The translations under genes were made by a program, and so were the position numbers. Below are positions 1 to 12,706 of a stretch of 64,000 nucleotides of DNA, piece after piece. Position 1 is the stretch's first letter. Each line of letters opens with the position of its first letter. The notes beneath the pieces were generated by a model that did not search any database, was not told where the DNA came from, and worked only from the letters and a program-made list of their open reading frames with translations. This stretch comes from Pelecanus crispus (lineage: Eukaryota > Chordata > Aves > Pelecaniformes > Pelecanidae): the NCBI RefSeq assembly GCF_030463565.1, contig NC_134652.1, positions 18,887,397-18,951,396 on the forward strand. The letters are read 5' to 3'.

Positions 1-2559
1 CTTTTTAAAATGACAGACAACACAATGAACTCTGAACTTAATCCCCTCCAAACATTAAGGAGACAGTTTAGTGCTTAAACTACTATTCAAACTCAAACCC
101 TACATTTAAAAAAAAAAAAAAAATCATTAAGTGTCTGATTTAAACACACAGGAAAATTCAGAGTTAAGGCTGGTTTTCCTTCCCATTGTGCCTGGGCAGT
201 GGTCTGTAGTGGGCTCAAGTCTGTCAGTAGCTTGTCTGGGGCAAGGAAAACACCTGTGGCCCCTTTGAAAGCAAGTTTGTAGTCAAAGCATTTAAAAAAA
301 AAAAAAGCTGGAACCTTGGTTATTTTGTGTCTCTGTTGAGCAAATTTTCCCCTAAGGTTCTGAAGAAGAAATGGGGACGATGTTATACGCTACATTTCAG
401 GTGACAGAATTTACGCTGCTGTGCTTATAACCCCTGAAAATGATATGTGGCCTTTAAGGGGAAAGGGAACTGTAAATGTAAAGCTTACATTATACTGAGA
501 GATGGGGGAGAAGGGTGGCAGGCAATGGCTAACATACAAGTTTCTTGTGGGACAGCATCTCCAGGCATAATTGGTCACCAAGAAGATTATTCATGGAAGG
601 CACGTTTCTCCTTTACTTGAAATCTATGAAAGAAGTCAAGACTTGTTTTATCAAGTAGCACCCACCACAGTTAAACACTTCTCTAATACCTGCTAATAGA
701 GAGAAAAGATATGTTTATTTGAGAACTACCTAACATTGTAAAATATAAATATATGAGTATATAAACATATTAAATCATGCTTTATTTCAACTTTACAATT
801 TTTTAAACAAATAATAGGACCATCTGACTGCAGGACTGTTTCTTCTACTACTAATAAAGTAAGAGGAGAGCAACTAAAAATATCCGTAAGTTATCATTAT
901 CAATTCTTCTGAGTCAGATAATTGTTTGCTTTTTAACTTCTTTAGAATCGCTATGTGCAATGCAAATCTGAATCCTCCCAGTACTGGTGAAGGTTCAGTA
1001 TTCTGTTTTCCATTGATTGCATCTTGCATGTCTCTTTTATTAGTTTGTCTTATAAATGTACCTCTCTGGCTAATGAATGGAGGAATTAATCCATTCTAAC
1101 CTTTTCAATGCATCCCTCTTGCTGCCTAATGTAAAGCCTGATGTGACAAATGCTTTGGTTTTATTCTTAACATGACCCAGATATCTTTATTGTCTTTTCT
1201 GGGTAATTGGAGATCAGTTGTGTTAAATCTCTGCATTTGTTATTAATTAATTCCACTGAATAGGTAATATTTCCTGAGATCTTTTCGATGCCTCTCTATA
1301 TCTCAGGTACATTGCTGTATGCAAAGGGGGGAAAATACCATTGAAATAATTATTTGGACTTTAAATAATAGATTTTTTTTTTAGTTACCAAAATCTGTTT
1401 ACATTGTTGAATGCAATCTGTTGTTCTGCAATTTTGAAATTTTTTTTTGCTTAAGGTGTCCTCATTGCCTTGGTAAGTTACAGTATTTGTATGTGAATGG
1501 TTTCAAACATTTTACGTTATTAACAACTGATTCTCAAGTCAAGAATTTCTGAGGTTCCCACTATCTGTGTTTTGCCATGATTAATTATTTAAGCTTGTCT
1601 TTCCTGCAGTGCTGGTTGGGCAGACTATAGCTACTTTTTGGTTCAGTTGTCACTTGGATGAACTACATTATCAGGACAGCCTAAATCTTATAATGGATTG
1701 TTCTTGAGAGATGTGATGTTCGTGTTCTCAGGATGAGATCAACCAGCAGAGGTGAGAGTGTGAATATTTATTTGGCATTAATGTCTGATATTTTAAACCA
1801 TTTTCTGAACTCTGTATTTACGTTAACTGTACACAAGTGGTATCTTGATTTTAGGCTCCAGTTATGCTAATTAATTTTGCTGACCTATCGCAACGCTTCA
1901 AGAGATTCTAATAAAAAAATCTCAAAATGTTTTCTTTAGAATCTTTTTTTTTTAAAAGTTTGACTGATAGGATTTTGATAATCAGTACTGTCTCTGGCAG
2001 TCATTTGCAATAGTATATTTCCATAGTTGTCTAATTAGTATTTCCTGAGTCAGAGAAGAGCTCTATGTTTTGTAATGGAAAAAAGGAAGATGCTGAACCA
2101 AAACCCTGCCAGGTGCTGGGCTGAATGAAAATCCACAACTCCTAACTTATTTGGAATCTAATTTTTCTCCTTAATTTCTTTAAAACTTTTATTAGTCATT
2201 CTACTAGATTGCTTCCTAAATCTGCCCCGGTTAAGTTACTACATATTTAAGGACAAGTACTGTAGAAAATCTCGTAATAGGAAAGTCTGTGTTAAAGAGC
2301 TACACAACTGGTTGTGAATAACAGCTAAATGGTATCCAGTTAGAGCAGAACCTACAACAAGTGCCTATAAGATATACTGCTGCATCTTTTACTCTCCCAG
2401 GCTCCTTGGTGCATGGTCTCTCTCACAGCCTCTTTTCTCCACCACGTGCTCCCAAACGCGTTGTGTTCAGGCAGTCCCATCGCAGATCAAGTTATAACTA
2501 AGATTAGTTATAGGCATTTGTAATTTTTTGTCTGTTTGTACCAGTGGTAGCAATGAAAG

Positions 2560-3060
2560 GGTTTAAGAAAGCTGAATGACCCCTGCTGGCATTGTGGGCA
2601 AAGCATCCTTGGCACGGGCCAGATGGCACAGGACTTGTGGGCTCACCACGTTCGCCTGCTGTGGACTAGCTATAATGCAATATATGGAACGCAACGCCAC
2701 CAACCTCTGCTTGCCCTGTCAGAGTGGCAGGGACCCACTGGCTTGGCTCGCTGTGTTGCTGTTGTAGCTGGCTCGCTCGTAGGGCCACGCTGCCGCCGTG
2801 CCATGGTGCGTGCCCTGGGAGCATGCTGGTGGGCTGGTGACATCTGTGTCCTGGGGCGTTGGATCTGTCCTGTCGTGTTGGGTCTGCCTATGGTGATTCA
2901 GTTTCCATTTTTGAAGTATCGAACTCCCCTATCGTTTGTAACAGCCTCCCAGCATGGTGCTGGCCCCCAGTGTGGCTCAGCTTTGGTGTCCATGGAGGTC
3001 CTGGTCTCCTGAATGGAAACCAAGTACTTCTTTCTGGAGGAAATCCCAGCCGTGCTATGG
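2560..3060. other. GC-richer patch in AT-rich intergenic DNA
   Basis: Base composition rises clearly here relative to the flanks, and several overlapping short frames stay open on both strands (for example 2623-3012 plus and 2888-3103 minus), as expected from high GC. I recognise no protein family, splice sites or repeat family. It could be an old repeat, a retrocopy fragment or a regulatory island. Confidence 0.3.
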
Positions 3061-6000
3061 TCAGTGACCTTCCTACTGAGAAGGCAGATAAAGGCACACA
3101 CATTTTTCCTTAGAAAAGAACAGCAGTTACTGTATCTTTAATTCCCAACTGTGCAGCAATTTCACGAGGAGTACTTACCAAGTTTCCAATTTTTAATTCA
3201 TCAGTCCCTTCCCTTACTTTGCCAGGCTGCATGTGTATTACAGCTGTGTAACACTAAACCAGATCTGCCTTTGTTTTTGTGATTTATGTTTTTTTTTTCT
3301 TAAACAGGAAAGCATTCATTATCAAATGTTGTGAGAACAATACAGTAACTGGAGGTTATTTTATATGAAAATATTGTTGATTGTTCCTCCCCTAGAAATC
3401 TCTCTTGGCAGCTCACTTCCTGCCAAATGAATCAGCAAAAGCTGGTCCTGAAGGTTGTTAATATATAATACAATCATCCAGCACTGCACTTGCTCCTTAT
3501 CTATGAAGTCCTTTTGTGATCAATGATTCACATCACCTTTTGATTATAGTCTCTGAGCACAAACAGTTTCTTAATATAAATTAATGGCCTTGGAATTTCT
3601 AAATAAACATTCCCTTTTGTTTAGCATCATTTCCTATTTTCTTACCAAAACAGAGTCTTACTGTAATTGTTCGGTTTTCACTGGAAAAAATGTTTGTGGA
3701 CTGGAATGTTCTCAAAAAACAAGCGGTTCCTTTCAGAACTATTAGTGTTGATTTACAAGGTCTAACCTGTTAGGTTAATTGAATGTAGCTAGGAAATATT
3801 ACCAAAAACAGCTATAGTATGGTGTGATTCTCTAAGTAATGATTCCTGCATTCATTTACTGGTAAAAAGATTTTCTTTTGAAGTATAGTATGATTTGGCA
3901 ATGGGGTTTTTTTGATCTTTCACAGTAATAAAACCCAGGTTATCTAAGCAGGTGATATTGTCAAGATACTTCCTCTAAATCTTCTTATTGTTGTTAACAC
4001 TACTAAACAGTTAGGCATGGGCTCTTCAGCGAAATTAATTCTGAAGATTTCCTCTGGCCAGGTCTGACTAGTAGCATAATTAAAATACCAACCGTTGCAG
4101 TGGTAAGCTAATGTTAATTATCCCCTCTTGCAAACTTCAGTGAAGCACAAATGGAGAATGTAAGCAGAAGCATAAGCCTGACCTGCAGAGAACTGGTGCA
4201 AAAAACTATCTGATAATATTCCTTTTTTTTAAGGCAGAGTTATTTCACTTAAGTCAATTAGGTGGAGTTCTAACTAAACTGAAGTAAGAACCCAAGAGAC
4301 TGACAATGCCTACGGAGACATTTAGTTTAATTAATTGTTAGCTAAAGTGATCCAAGATTATATTCGGACAGGGGATTTCCCCCCCCCCCCCCAAAGCATT
4401 TAAAGAATATAGGCCACGGTAAAAATGACCAGACTTCTGAGTGGGTTGTTTGTGGTGGTTTCAATTAAAGCATTTTAGTGTGCAGTGAGGACAGGCCAGT
4501 CAGGTGTCCATCATACACTCATCCTAACCTCAAAAGTAATTTTAATTTCTGACTTGCTCATACCCCAAACTAGAAGAGGGGCTGGTTTTCTCAGGAAAGG
4601 TCTCCTGGGTTACATAAGGAATTTAAATGCTGTGGCTATCTAAGACTAGATGCTCTTAATGGGGGGAGAAAAAAACTCCCTCCAGAAAAGCAATGTCCTC
4701 CAGGGCAGTGTCTGTAATACAGCTCCTCACTGCCTACGAGGAAGCAAAGCCCTTGGGTTCCTGGGGCATGTCCTTGACTCAGGGTTTTAATCGACGCCTG
4801 TTCCTTAAATGTACTAGTAAGCAGAGAGAAATTTTTTTTATGCATCAGTGTTTTGTTCTGGAGAACATTAAAGAAGCTACTTGGTAAGCTATCATCCAAC
4901 GTTATTAAGCAGCATCTCCTTCAAATCTGTAATTCAAATGCTGTGTTAAAATATAGTAGATATATTTACTTAGTCTGAACTGTTAATTACTTTTTGCATG
5001 TGCCCAGAGCTGGGGCTGAGCATTATTTCAGGGTCTGTATGTTGCAATGAAAATGAAATTGTGCTTGTTCCTCAATGGCACCGAGCATTATATAAATGCA
5101 TATGATGAGAGTGATTCTCTTCTCATTCTTGCTGCTGTCAGACAGAAGTGCCTGTGTTCAGCCAGCAGTCTCGGTGGCTTTATTGACTTTTACAAAGATA
5201 ACATCAGCACCAGCTGAGGATCTCTCCTGATATTTTTAGGCACTTGTAAGATGTCAATGAAATGTCAAAAGTAGTCAGTGATGCACTGCCCTCCTAATGG
5301 GAGAGATGTGTGTTGTTTTGATGAATTTACTATAAAAATAACGGGTGTAAATGTGCAATAGAATGTTATTTCCTTGGTCTTTTGGTGAAGATTGTTATAT
5401 ACACTGCCCAATTCTTAAATCCAGTGTAATTAAAACAAAAAGCAATGTATACAGATTTTGACTACAAATCAGGAAGCATAATTCACTTAAACGCTCCAAA
5501 AAAACAAAGTAATTTTGCTGTTGGTATGTAATATACTAGCAGTATGGAGTGATCAGGAAAGTCAGCAACCTTAAAAGAATACATTTGATCAGATGCTTGC
5601 TAAAGAGATGGTTTAGTAGTAAAGCATTGTAGAGAGGCAGTGGCAATTCGGTTCTAGAAAAGTCAGATTTTTAGTCATGGTAGTGCTTTGAGCACTAAAA
5701 TAATTCCTAACACATTTCCCTTGGCTTATGGTGTGTATGTAATACCTGACAATAAATGCTATTTTTAAACAGAAGTAACAATTTTATATGCAATAACCTA
5801 AAGCGCAGTTTGTCCTGCAAATCCTTATCATAATGAAGTGCATTTGGGACAATTACAAACCATATTCATTTGCAGGAAACGTCTGTGAATCATACACAGA
5901 GGCCTTCTACCTAATTTGGGAAAGGTTATCTTATCTTATAGTTTCTAATGGTTAGTATCAAATTTATTATTGTGTCCAAGATGTATTTAATCTGAAAAAG

Positions 6001-8862
6001 CAGTAGATTATAAAGATCAAAGCATAAGAAGTAGGTAACCACTACATCTTTTATTAAAATTATTTTTAAACTCCTATTTCATACACAATTCCATGGCTTT
6101 ATTTCAAAAAAATGAAAAATTCCAAGAATAATTTTTTTGTGTATAATGAATGAAGAGGCCTAGAAAGGTACCAGAAGTCCCTGTGTATAGAAAAAAGATT
6201 GCTGTCTTCAATGTGTTGCTGCCAGCTCAAGCTGATACTCTCCAAGTACCCCATTCAGCCCAGCCTGTGTTGTACATTGGTTATTACTGCATAGGTTACA
6301 CTGAATTATCTGTTACTGCATAGCTGCTCTTGCTGTATGTGCTTGGGCAAAGGCGCCTGATTCCTGGTGGTATAGCCTTGAGCACTATATTAGTCTGAGC
6401 TGCCCATTCCAAACTTTCAATGGTATATTTGAGAAAAATCATTTTGTCCTGACCAAATGGGCCAGCCTGAGCTAGATGCAGCTGTACTGTTGATGGTGAG
6501 GTACAGATAAGTGTGTGTTGGTGATTAGAGATATTTGGGGGGGTAGAGAAGGGAGCAAGAAACAAGTTAGAGTTCCTTTCTTCCTCCTGGTAAATCTCTG
6601 ATGGCAGTATTCATGAAGAAGCTCAGGTGGCTATTCAGGTTACAGGTTAAAATTTCTTAAAGCACATCTGCACCAAGACAAAAGATGGCAGTGCTAATTC
6701 CAGCAGCTCCTTATCTGCCAGTCCCTCCCAAGAACCATTTGACAGGATTATTGCTGCCATGCTTCATCCGAGAGGCAGGCAGAAATGGGTCTGGCCATCA
6801 GAAAAGAAGCAGGCACACGGGGAACAGGAGCAGCCAGTGCATGTTCTAGAGAGAATGAGCTGGTTTGCAAGGGTCCAGTTTGGGGATGAGCCCAGGAAAG
6901 GCGGCAGCACCAGAGCAGGAGATGCCAGAGAAATGACTAATGCCATTGTTGTCCTTGGGGGGGGATGTAAAGAGGAGATATCCTGGCAATGACCAATGAA
7001 GTCATTTGTTATGGATGGCATTGCATGTGAAAATTATCTATAGTAATTCCACTTGAGGGTGGGCTTTTTCCCCCTTCCCTCTTTTCCATGAATCATTCAA
7101 AATGGATTCCAATCCAACTAGGAAAGAAAATTAAACAAACCTCTGATGACTTGATGCTGCTGATCTTGCATTGGTAATTTAAAAGAAAAAGTAATCTACA
7201 CTGGAATTACATACCCAGTAGGGATGACTTTGTGCTACAGCATATGCTGCTCTTTTTGTAATTGTCATGTGGGTAAAACGTATTTTTAAAGCATTAACAC
7301 AGGCAGGCTAGATTTAAACCAGCAGTTCTTGGCCCTCTGGTATCCCACTGAGGTTGGGGAAGAGTAGGAATTAGGGAAGGAAAGGGAGAAAGGACGTGGC
7401 AAAAGTGGTTTTGCTCTAGATAAGATTCTGCATCCTGCTTCACAATCTTGTTGATATTTGCCCCAGTTTCCCCTCTTATTATATACAGAGTTGTGAACTG
7501 TTTTTACACCTTCATCAAGAAATAGGTGCTTTGGCATATTTTTTCAAAGGAAAGATGGCAGCAGCTGTCTTTACAGCTCACACGCCCTGAGGTTTCTGCC
7601 TGTCCAGGCAATAAAATACCTCCTTCGCAGAAATAACAAGAATTTAACAAGCACAGAAAATATCTTCCTTTCTTTTGTCATGGGATTCTAGCAGATGAGT
7701 ACTTTCTCAGGCTTCTTGACCCAGTTAAATTTCAACTAGTACAAGTATGATGCCTCAGAAATGATAATTCCTATGCTCCCTTTCAGCATGGGGGGTACCA
7801 TAAATATAAAAAAAAAAAAAAAAATTACATACTTAGCACTGTCCTTGGTGTTGGTCTATTTAGCTGCGGCCTCTGAGCATGTTATGTATAGTTGTGAAGA
7901 TACACTGTCCTGCCAGAAGCTGATGAATGTGTCTGCTTGTGTCATGTCACAGTACTGAATCTGTCCGTTTGTCTTTTTGCCAAAAAATTTAATTTCCTTG
8001 GAAAAGGCAGCTCCCTAAAGCCTTTTGAGAGTGGCCCTGAACTCAGCTGGGAAAAGGAAAAGCTCGTGTATGCCTGAAAGACGTAGACTTTGGGCATGTC
8101 TAATCAGCACCGGGATTATGGTGGGGAGGAGCAGAAGACAGAAATGGAGAGGGGGAGCACAGGCTGGACAGACAGCATGGGGAAGAAACAGGATCACCTG
8201 CAGCAGAAAGGGCTTTTGGCAGGTATTAACAGACTCTTGCCCACCGATGTGGGGTCAGGTACAGACCCACCACTGTACGTTAGATCCTTCTCCACATGTC
8301 ATGGTCTTGCACAGGTTCTGCACGGGTGTAAACCACTCTGGAGAGCCAAGCAGCTGGGCCTGGTGCAATTTGGTCTAACCCCATGCAGAGGACCAAGGTA
8401 CCTCAACACCCGCTTCCACAACTGGACAGACTACAACACCTGCCTATTTCTTGGTCGTTCACTTTTGTATTTGGTTGCTTCTTTTTACATTGTTTTGCTT
8501 TGTTATTAAACTTATTTATTTCCAGGCAGCTGTGATACCTACAACAACATTTGCACGACAGATTCGGAGTACTGCTTATTTTGGTTGATTTAGTCCTAAA
8601 GCAAGCTTCTGTGTGAATTCTTGGGAAAGAAGGAAGAAGAAATTGTGCCCAAAGCCTCTGTAAGTATCAAACTCACTTAAAACCACATAAAAACATTCAC
8701 AAAAGCACGCTGTATAAAGCGTCATGCTCCCACTGCTGCATCCTACTTTTCTTGCACGCCACAGCGTGTGATGGCTGGGTGTAGATGTGCAAAGCGTCTC
8801 CGATTTACCTGGCCTTCCTGTGCTCTGCCACAGTGGCAGCAGATGTACTTTCTTCCATCACG

Positions 8863-8890
8863 TGAATAAGCTTAAGCTTCAGCTTATTCA
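8863..8890. repeat. Perfect 10-bp inverted repeat (hairpin)
   Basis: The arms TGAATAAGCT (8863-8872) and AGCTTATTCA (8881-8890) are exact reverse complements around an 8-nt loop, which itself contains AAGCTT. No function is assigned. Confidence 0.6.
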
Positions 8891-10358
8891 GCGTAATAAT
8901 TTTTGCAGTTTACTTTCACAGCGTCGCCTCATAATTGATGGACTAAAAGTGAATCTGGTGTCTGTGAAGATTAGAACGAGTAGTTACGATATCCTTTTAT
9001 CTGCATTTGTGTGACATCCAGTGGCTGGATGGCTCAATCACATGCTCCCATTTCTTGTGAAAGGGGTAAAAACGGCTCACAACTGTTTAGAACACAAAAG
9101 CAGGAAACTTATTGGATATTCATGCTAACAGACCAGTTGCTTCATTTTGGCTTAAAAATAACCAGGTGATTAAAGCAGCTTGTTCAAGGGAACGTGTCAC
9201 AGACTTGTAGGTGTGTAACTCGTTGTAGCCTTTAGAGCTCTTTCCCACTGCTACTGATGTGAACTCATCTCCTCAGTGCTCCCGCTGGGCTCGGAGAAGT
9301 GAATAAACAATCTATCAGCCTGGTCAGAAATGAATAATTTCTGTTTTCCTGCATTTAACTGTTGACTGCACCATGAGCGCCAAAACTCTCAGCAATTTTG
9401 TCAGGAGCAGTACTGAGATAGGATTTTTTGATTAAAACCTTTGAAACATCCAAAATAACCAAATAGCATAAGATTGACTACACTACATAATATTGAATTA
9501 GGCTTCTAAAAAGTCGTTTAAATTGGAAGATCTAAAACTCCAGTCTCTTGTTTGAAATAACTGCCTGAGATTAAAGTAATTGGTGGCAGTTGTGCAAAGT
9601 ACTTTTTTTTTCCATCACCATAATGACAATGACTTGACAGCAGCACCACTCTCAACATTTGTAGGAGTTTTTATCCATTTTTTTTTTCTTCTACACAGGT
9701 AATGAATTAGTAAGTTTTGTTTATTGCACACTCATAGAGTTAGAGCATTTTTTACACTCTGTAATTATAAGTAACATCTACTAATGCGGAAAAGGAAAAA
9801 GACAAGAACATAAAAGTTTATCTGCTTTTCCAGTCTGCTTTACAAGGTCCATAAACCTGCCTCATAAACCCAGCTCATTTCTTGTGTGTGCAGGCTTTTT
9901 ATACAGCAAAATGAAAAATACAGTATTTAAAAAAATATTATTTTTAATCTCATAAAACTTAACAGAGAAATTGAGCATTGATGTCTAGTGTCTGAAATGA
10001 CTTTAAAATTGTGTTTTCAAACTGACTAAATTTCAGACAATGTTTATTGCTGCTGAACTATTACAAGGCTGTAAAAATAACATTTTTGCCAGTAAATTTC
10101 CTGTTAAGATAAATAAATTGGACACACACACACAAAACTGTGCAGGCCTGGGTACTGCATGCGAGGCAAATGTTACCAGCAGAGACAGGAAAACAGCAGC
10201 TGTGCACCATTCTTGGACACAAAGTCCTCAGGAGTCACGAGGTTAGCGCAGGATCTGTTTTTTCATGCCTGGTTTTGCTGACTACAGAGTCGCTTAGTCA
10301 ACGATAATAATCAGAATAAAAGTCCTCTCCTAAAGTTAGACTAGTTTTATGCTAATCT

Positions 10359-10480
10359 ATGGCAAGGAAAAGTAAGTCAAATCTGTCAGAACTGTATATA
10401 GAAGAAAACAAAGATCAAATATATGAAAATGCCCTTGCTGAGATCCAGTCCTTTGAGCTGCCTCTTGGAACCACCCTAAG
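10359..10480 (+). CDS. EXOC6: EXOC6 alternative first coding exon (exon 1A)
   Basis: The ATG at 10359 opens a 40-codon frame plus two bases that ends ENALAEIQSFELPLGTTLR at a GT donor (AAG|GTATGC, 10481). The exon stops in phase 2, exactly like the CpG-island exon 1. It can therefore splice to exon 2 at 31358 and give the same TLR-SVYDD junction. From memory, the alternative human EXOC6 N-terminus ends in a closely similar YENVLAEIQSFELPVEATLR, and this match is the main evidence. An in-frame TAA at 10353-10355 lies just before the ATG, so no longer N-terminus is possible from this exon. The ATG context is weak at -3 but has G at +4. The bird frame starts about 12 residues upstream of the remembered human start. 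No CpG island surrounds the exon, which suggests a second promoter, perhaps tissue-restricted (inference). Confidence 0.85.
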
Positions 10481-11959
10481 GTATGCATCTTTTAGATAAT
10501 ATTACATTGTTCATGATGGATTTGTTCCATTCTATCTCTGTTCTTTCAGTCAGCTGAATATATTAGAAGCTTTGTTTTCCTGACCTTGAAATCTACAGGA
10601 AAGTTGAATTTAATTTCAATGTGATTGGCCCTAAATGAAAAAATGCAAACCAAGGTCACCTACTCAGCTCTTTCTTTTCACCAGGACAAAGCTATCTGTT
10701 ACTGGAGGCTGGCTGCAGATTCTCTGTGTAGAAGAAAACTACTCTTAAACATGAAAACAGGGGGAAACTTGCTCTTTTGTGTAGCAGTGTTTTCAGTTTG
10801 CTGTTAACGGCTACATTTTTAAAGAATCAATTGCTGCTTTAGATTTTTAATAAATGCAACTTTCTTTTTTAATCACTAAAGACACAACTACTTAAGGTTT
10901 TACTATTGATATTCCTAAATATCTGAAGATTTTAGTATTTTTTTTCATTTGCAGCTTATGGAAATTGTTTAATGGTAAAAGTGCAACTGAAAAAAATTTC
11001 CTCTGCATATTCATCCCTGCAAAAAAGTAATACAGAAAAGATGATGATGTTATGTTGTCAGTATCTGTAAAAGAGTTTTAAAAATAGCCTCGCTGGCACT
11101 GTAGGCATCAGGTTGCAGTGACCATCAGGCTAAAGAAAGAAAATTTAATTTACCCTGAAAAATGTGTCAATCTATTACTTAAGTAATTTGGTGATGGGGA
11201 AAAAAAAAAAGGAACATAGGAAGCTTGTTACTGCATTTGCGTGATTTCTTGAAGGAAATACTGCTGCAGCAGTAGCCTGTAGGATTTTTCCTATTTTCTT
11301 TCTGCAGCATACACTTGGTATGCACTTGTCTACATTTGGAATAGTTCTTGTTGATTTGGTAGGCGTCATCAATGAATTAATCTGAATTAACACCGAGTAT
11401 GATAAAACCACAAGCATAGACAAGATGCGCGGAGTCTTCAGCGCCATTTATTAACTAGCGTCCAGGTGTAGTTGCACGAGGGCCAGAGAGATGATGAGTT
11501 TGATTACGGTAAGTGGAGAGGTGCCAAACGCAATTGTAGCTGGCTGGTGTCTAGACTTTGATGCATTCACAGTTGCAAACTGCTGCCAGTTCCTCACTGG
11601 AAAAGCAGCCTCGCGACACCCTGAAGGTTTGCAGTTCAGGCCCATTTCTTTACGTTGGCTTTCACTCGCGCGCAGATAACTTTGCCCGGAAAGCAGGTGT
11701 ATCCTGCCTCCCGAGCATGCAGAACTCAAGGACTAGCTCATCTTTGGCCACAAACCACAAAGTGCATCATTTAAACAGAACATGGGCTATTCCTCCTTTA
11801 TTGAAAAATGAAGCTTTGCTGTACGCACGCTCGAGGGCACGAGGAAACAAACGCCAGTTTCTAGCGAAACGCAGCAAGCCAACGCACACAAAGGTGCTTT
11901 TGGTTGTGCTATTTTTACCCCGACCCCCGACTTACTATCACCTCAAGACAGGAAGGAAA
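10481..11959. other. Interval between alternative exon 1A and the CpG island
   Basis: This is the first part of the intron used by transcripts starting at exon 1A. It is AT-rich at first and becomes more GC-rich after about 11800. I see no coding exon, RNA gene or recognised repeat. The frames at 11451-11729 and 11558-12211 are unsupported. Confidence 0.6.
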
Positions 11960-12620
11960 CAAGCCGGTGACCGAACTTGGCCGCGGACGGCCCGGTGCCG
12001 CCGGCAGCGCGCTCCGCCCCGCCGGGCCTGGCACGGCCGCCTGCGCCTGAGCGGGGCAGCTAAAAGCAAAACAAACGGATTTAAAGAAAAACCAAACCAC
12101 CCCAAGAAACAACCCAGAACTAGCCCAGAGGAAAAGGCCGGGTTTGACCCTATAAGCCTTTCAAGGCGTCTCTGCAGCGCGGGAAGGGCAGCTGGTCCGT
12201 CCGTGGGGTAGCCGGCAGCGGGGTCGGGTTTTGGGTGTCCCTCTTCTGTCACAGAAGAGCAGCAGCGGGCAGACGGCAGGCAGGGGCAGCTGCCCGCGCT
12301 CTCCCCCGGAGATGCCCAGGGGACGGAGGGGCTTTGCCGGACTCCCAGGGCGCCCGCGGCGCTGCCCTTCCCCCGACACGGGCCGCGGGGCAGCGCCGCG
12401 CTGGGGCGAACCGGGCGGGCGCGGCCCGGTGCGACCTGCTCCTCCTCGCCCGCCCCTTCCCCTCCCTCCTCGCCCCCGCCGGGGCCGCCTGCCCCGCTCG
12501 GCGCCGCGAAGCCCTCCCCGGCGGCTGCCGCTGCCCCTCGCCCGGCTCCGCGGCCGCCTCCGCCCTCGGGCCCTCCCCGGCGCCTCCCGCAGCGGCGCGG
12601 CCGCCGGGTCCCTCCCATCC

Positions 12621-12630
12621 AAGATGGCGG
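12621..12630 (+). promoter_or_regulatory. YY1-type element spanning the start codon
   Basis: AAGATGGCGG matches the well-known YY1 consensus (AANATGGCGGC) over its first ten positions, and its ATG is the EXOC6 initiation codon. In many housekeeping genes this element lies just downstream of the transcription start and the ATG is also used for translation. That arrangement would imply a short 5' UTR here (inference). Confidence 0.6.
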
Positions 12631-12706
12631 AGAGTCTCCCCGAGCATGATCGGATCCTGCAGGAGATCGAGAGCACCGACACGGCCTGCGTGGGACCCAC
12701 CCTGAG
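12624..12706 (+). CDS. EXOC6: EXOC6 exon 1 (main first coding exon)
   Basis: This exon encodes residues 1-27 plus two bases of Arg28, beginning [17 protein letters not shown] and ending GPTLR. The donor is CTGAG|GTGAGG. The start is the ATG in AAGATGG, a strong context (A at -3, G at +4). Compared with the human N-terminus as remembered, about six residues after the first three are missing, so this end of the protein is variable. Phase 2 fits exon 2. Confidence 0.95.

Larger units (their letters stand above)
1..10358. other. Upstream intergenic DNA, no gene supported
   Basis: This stretch is AT-rich, with many short homopolymers and stops in all frames. The longest open frames (up to about 139 codons near 8090-8509) overlap in several frames, resemble no protein I know and lack splice structure. 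I therefore see no gene. It contains a GC-richer patch at about 2560-3060, a C14 run at 4379-4392 and a perfect inverted repeat at 8863-8890, listed separately. In amniotes the gene upstream of EXOC6 is usually HHEX. If that synteny holds here, this would be HHEX-EXOC6 intergenic DNA, but nothing in the window itself shows HHEX. Confidence 0.7.
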
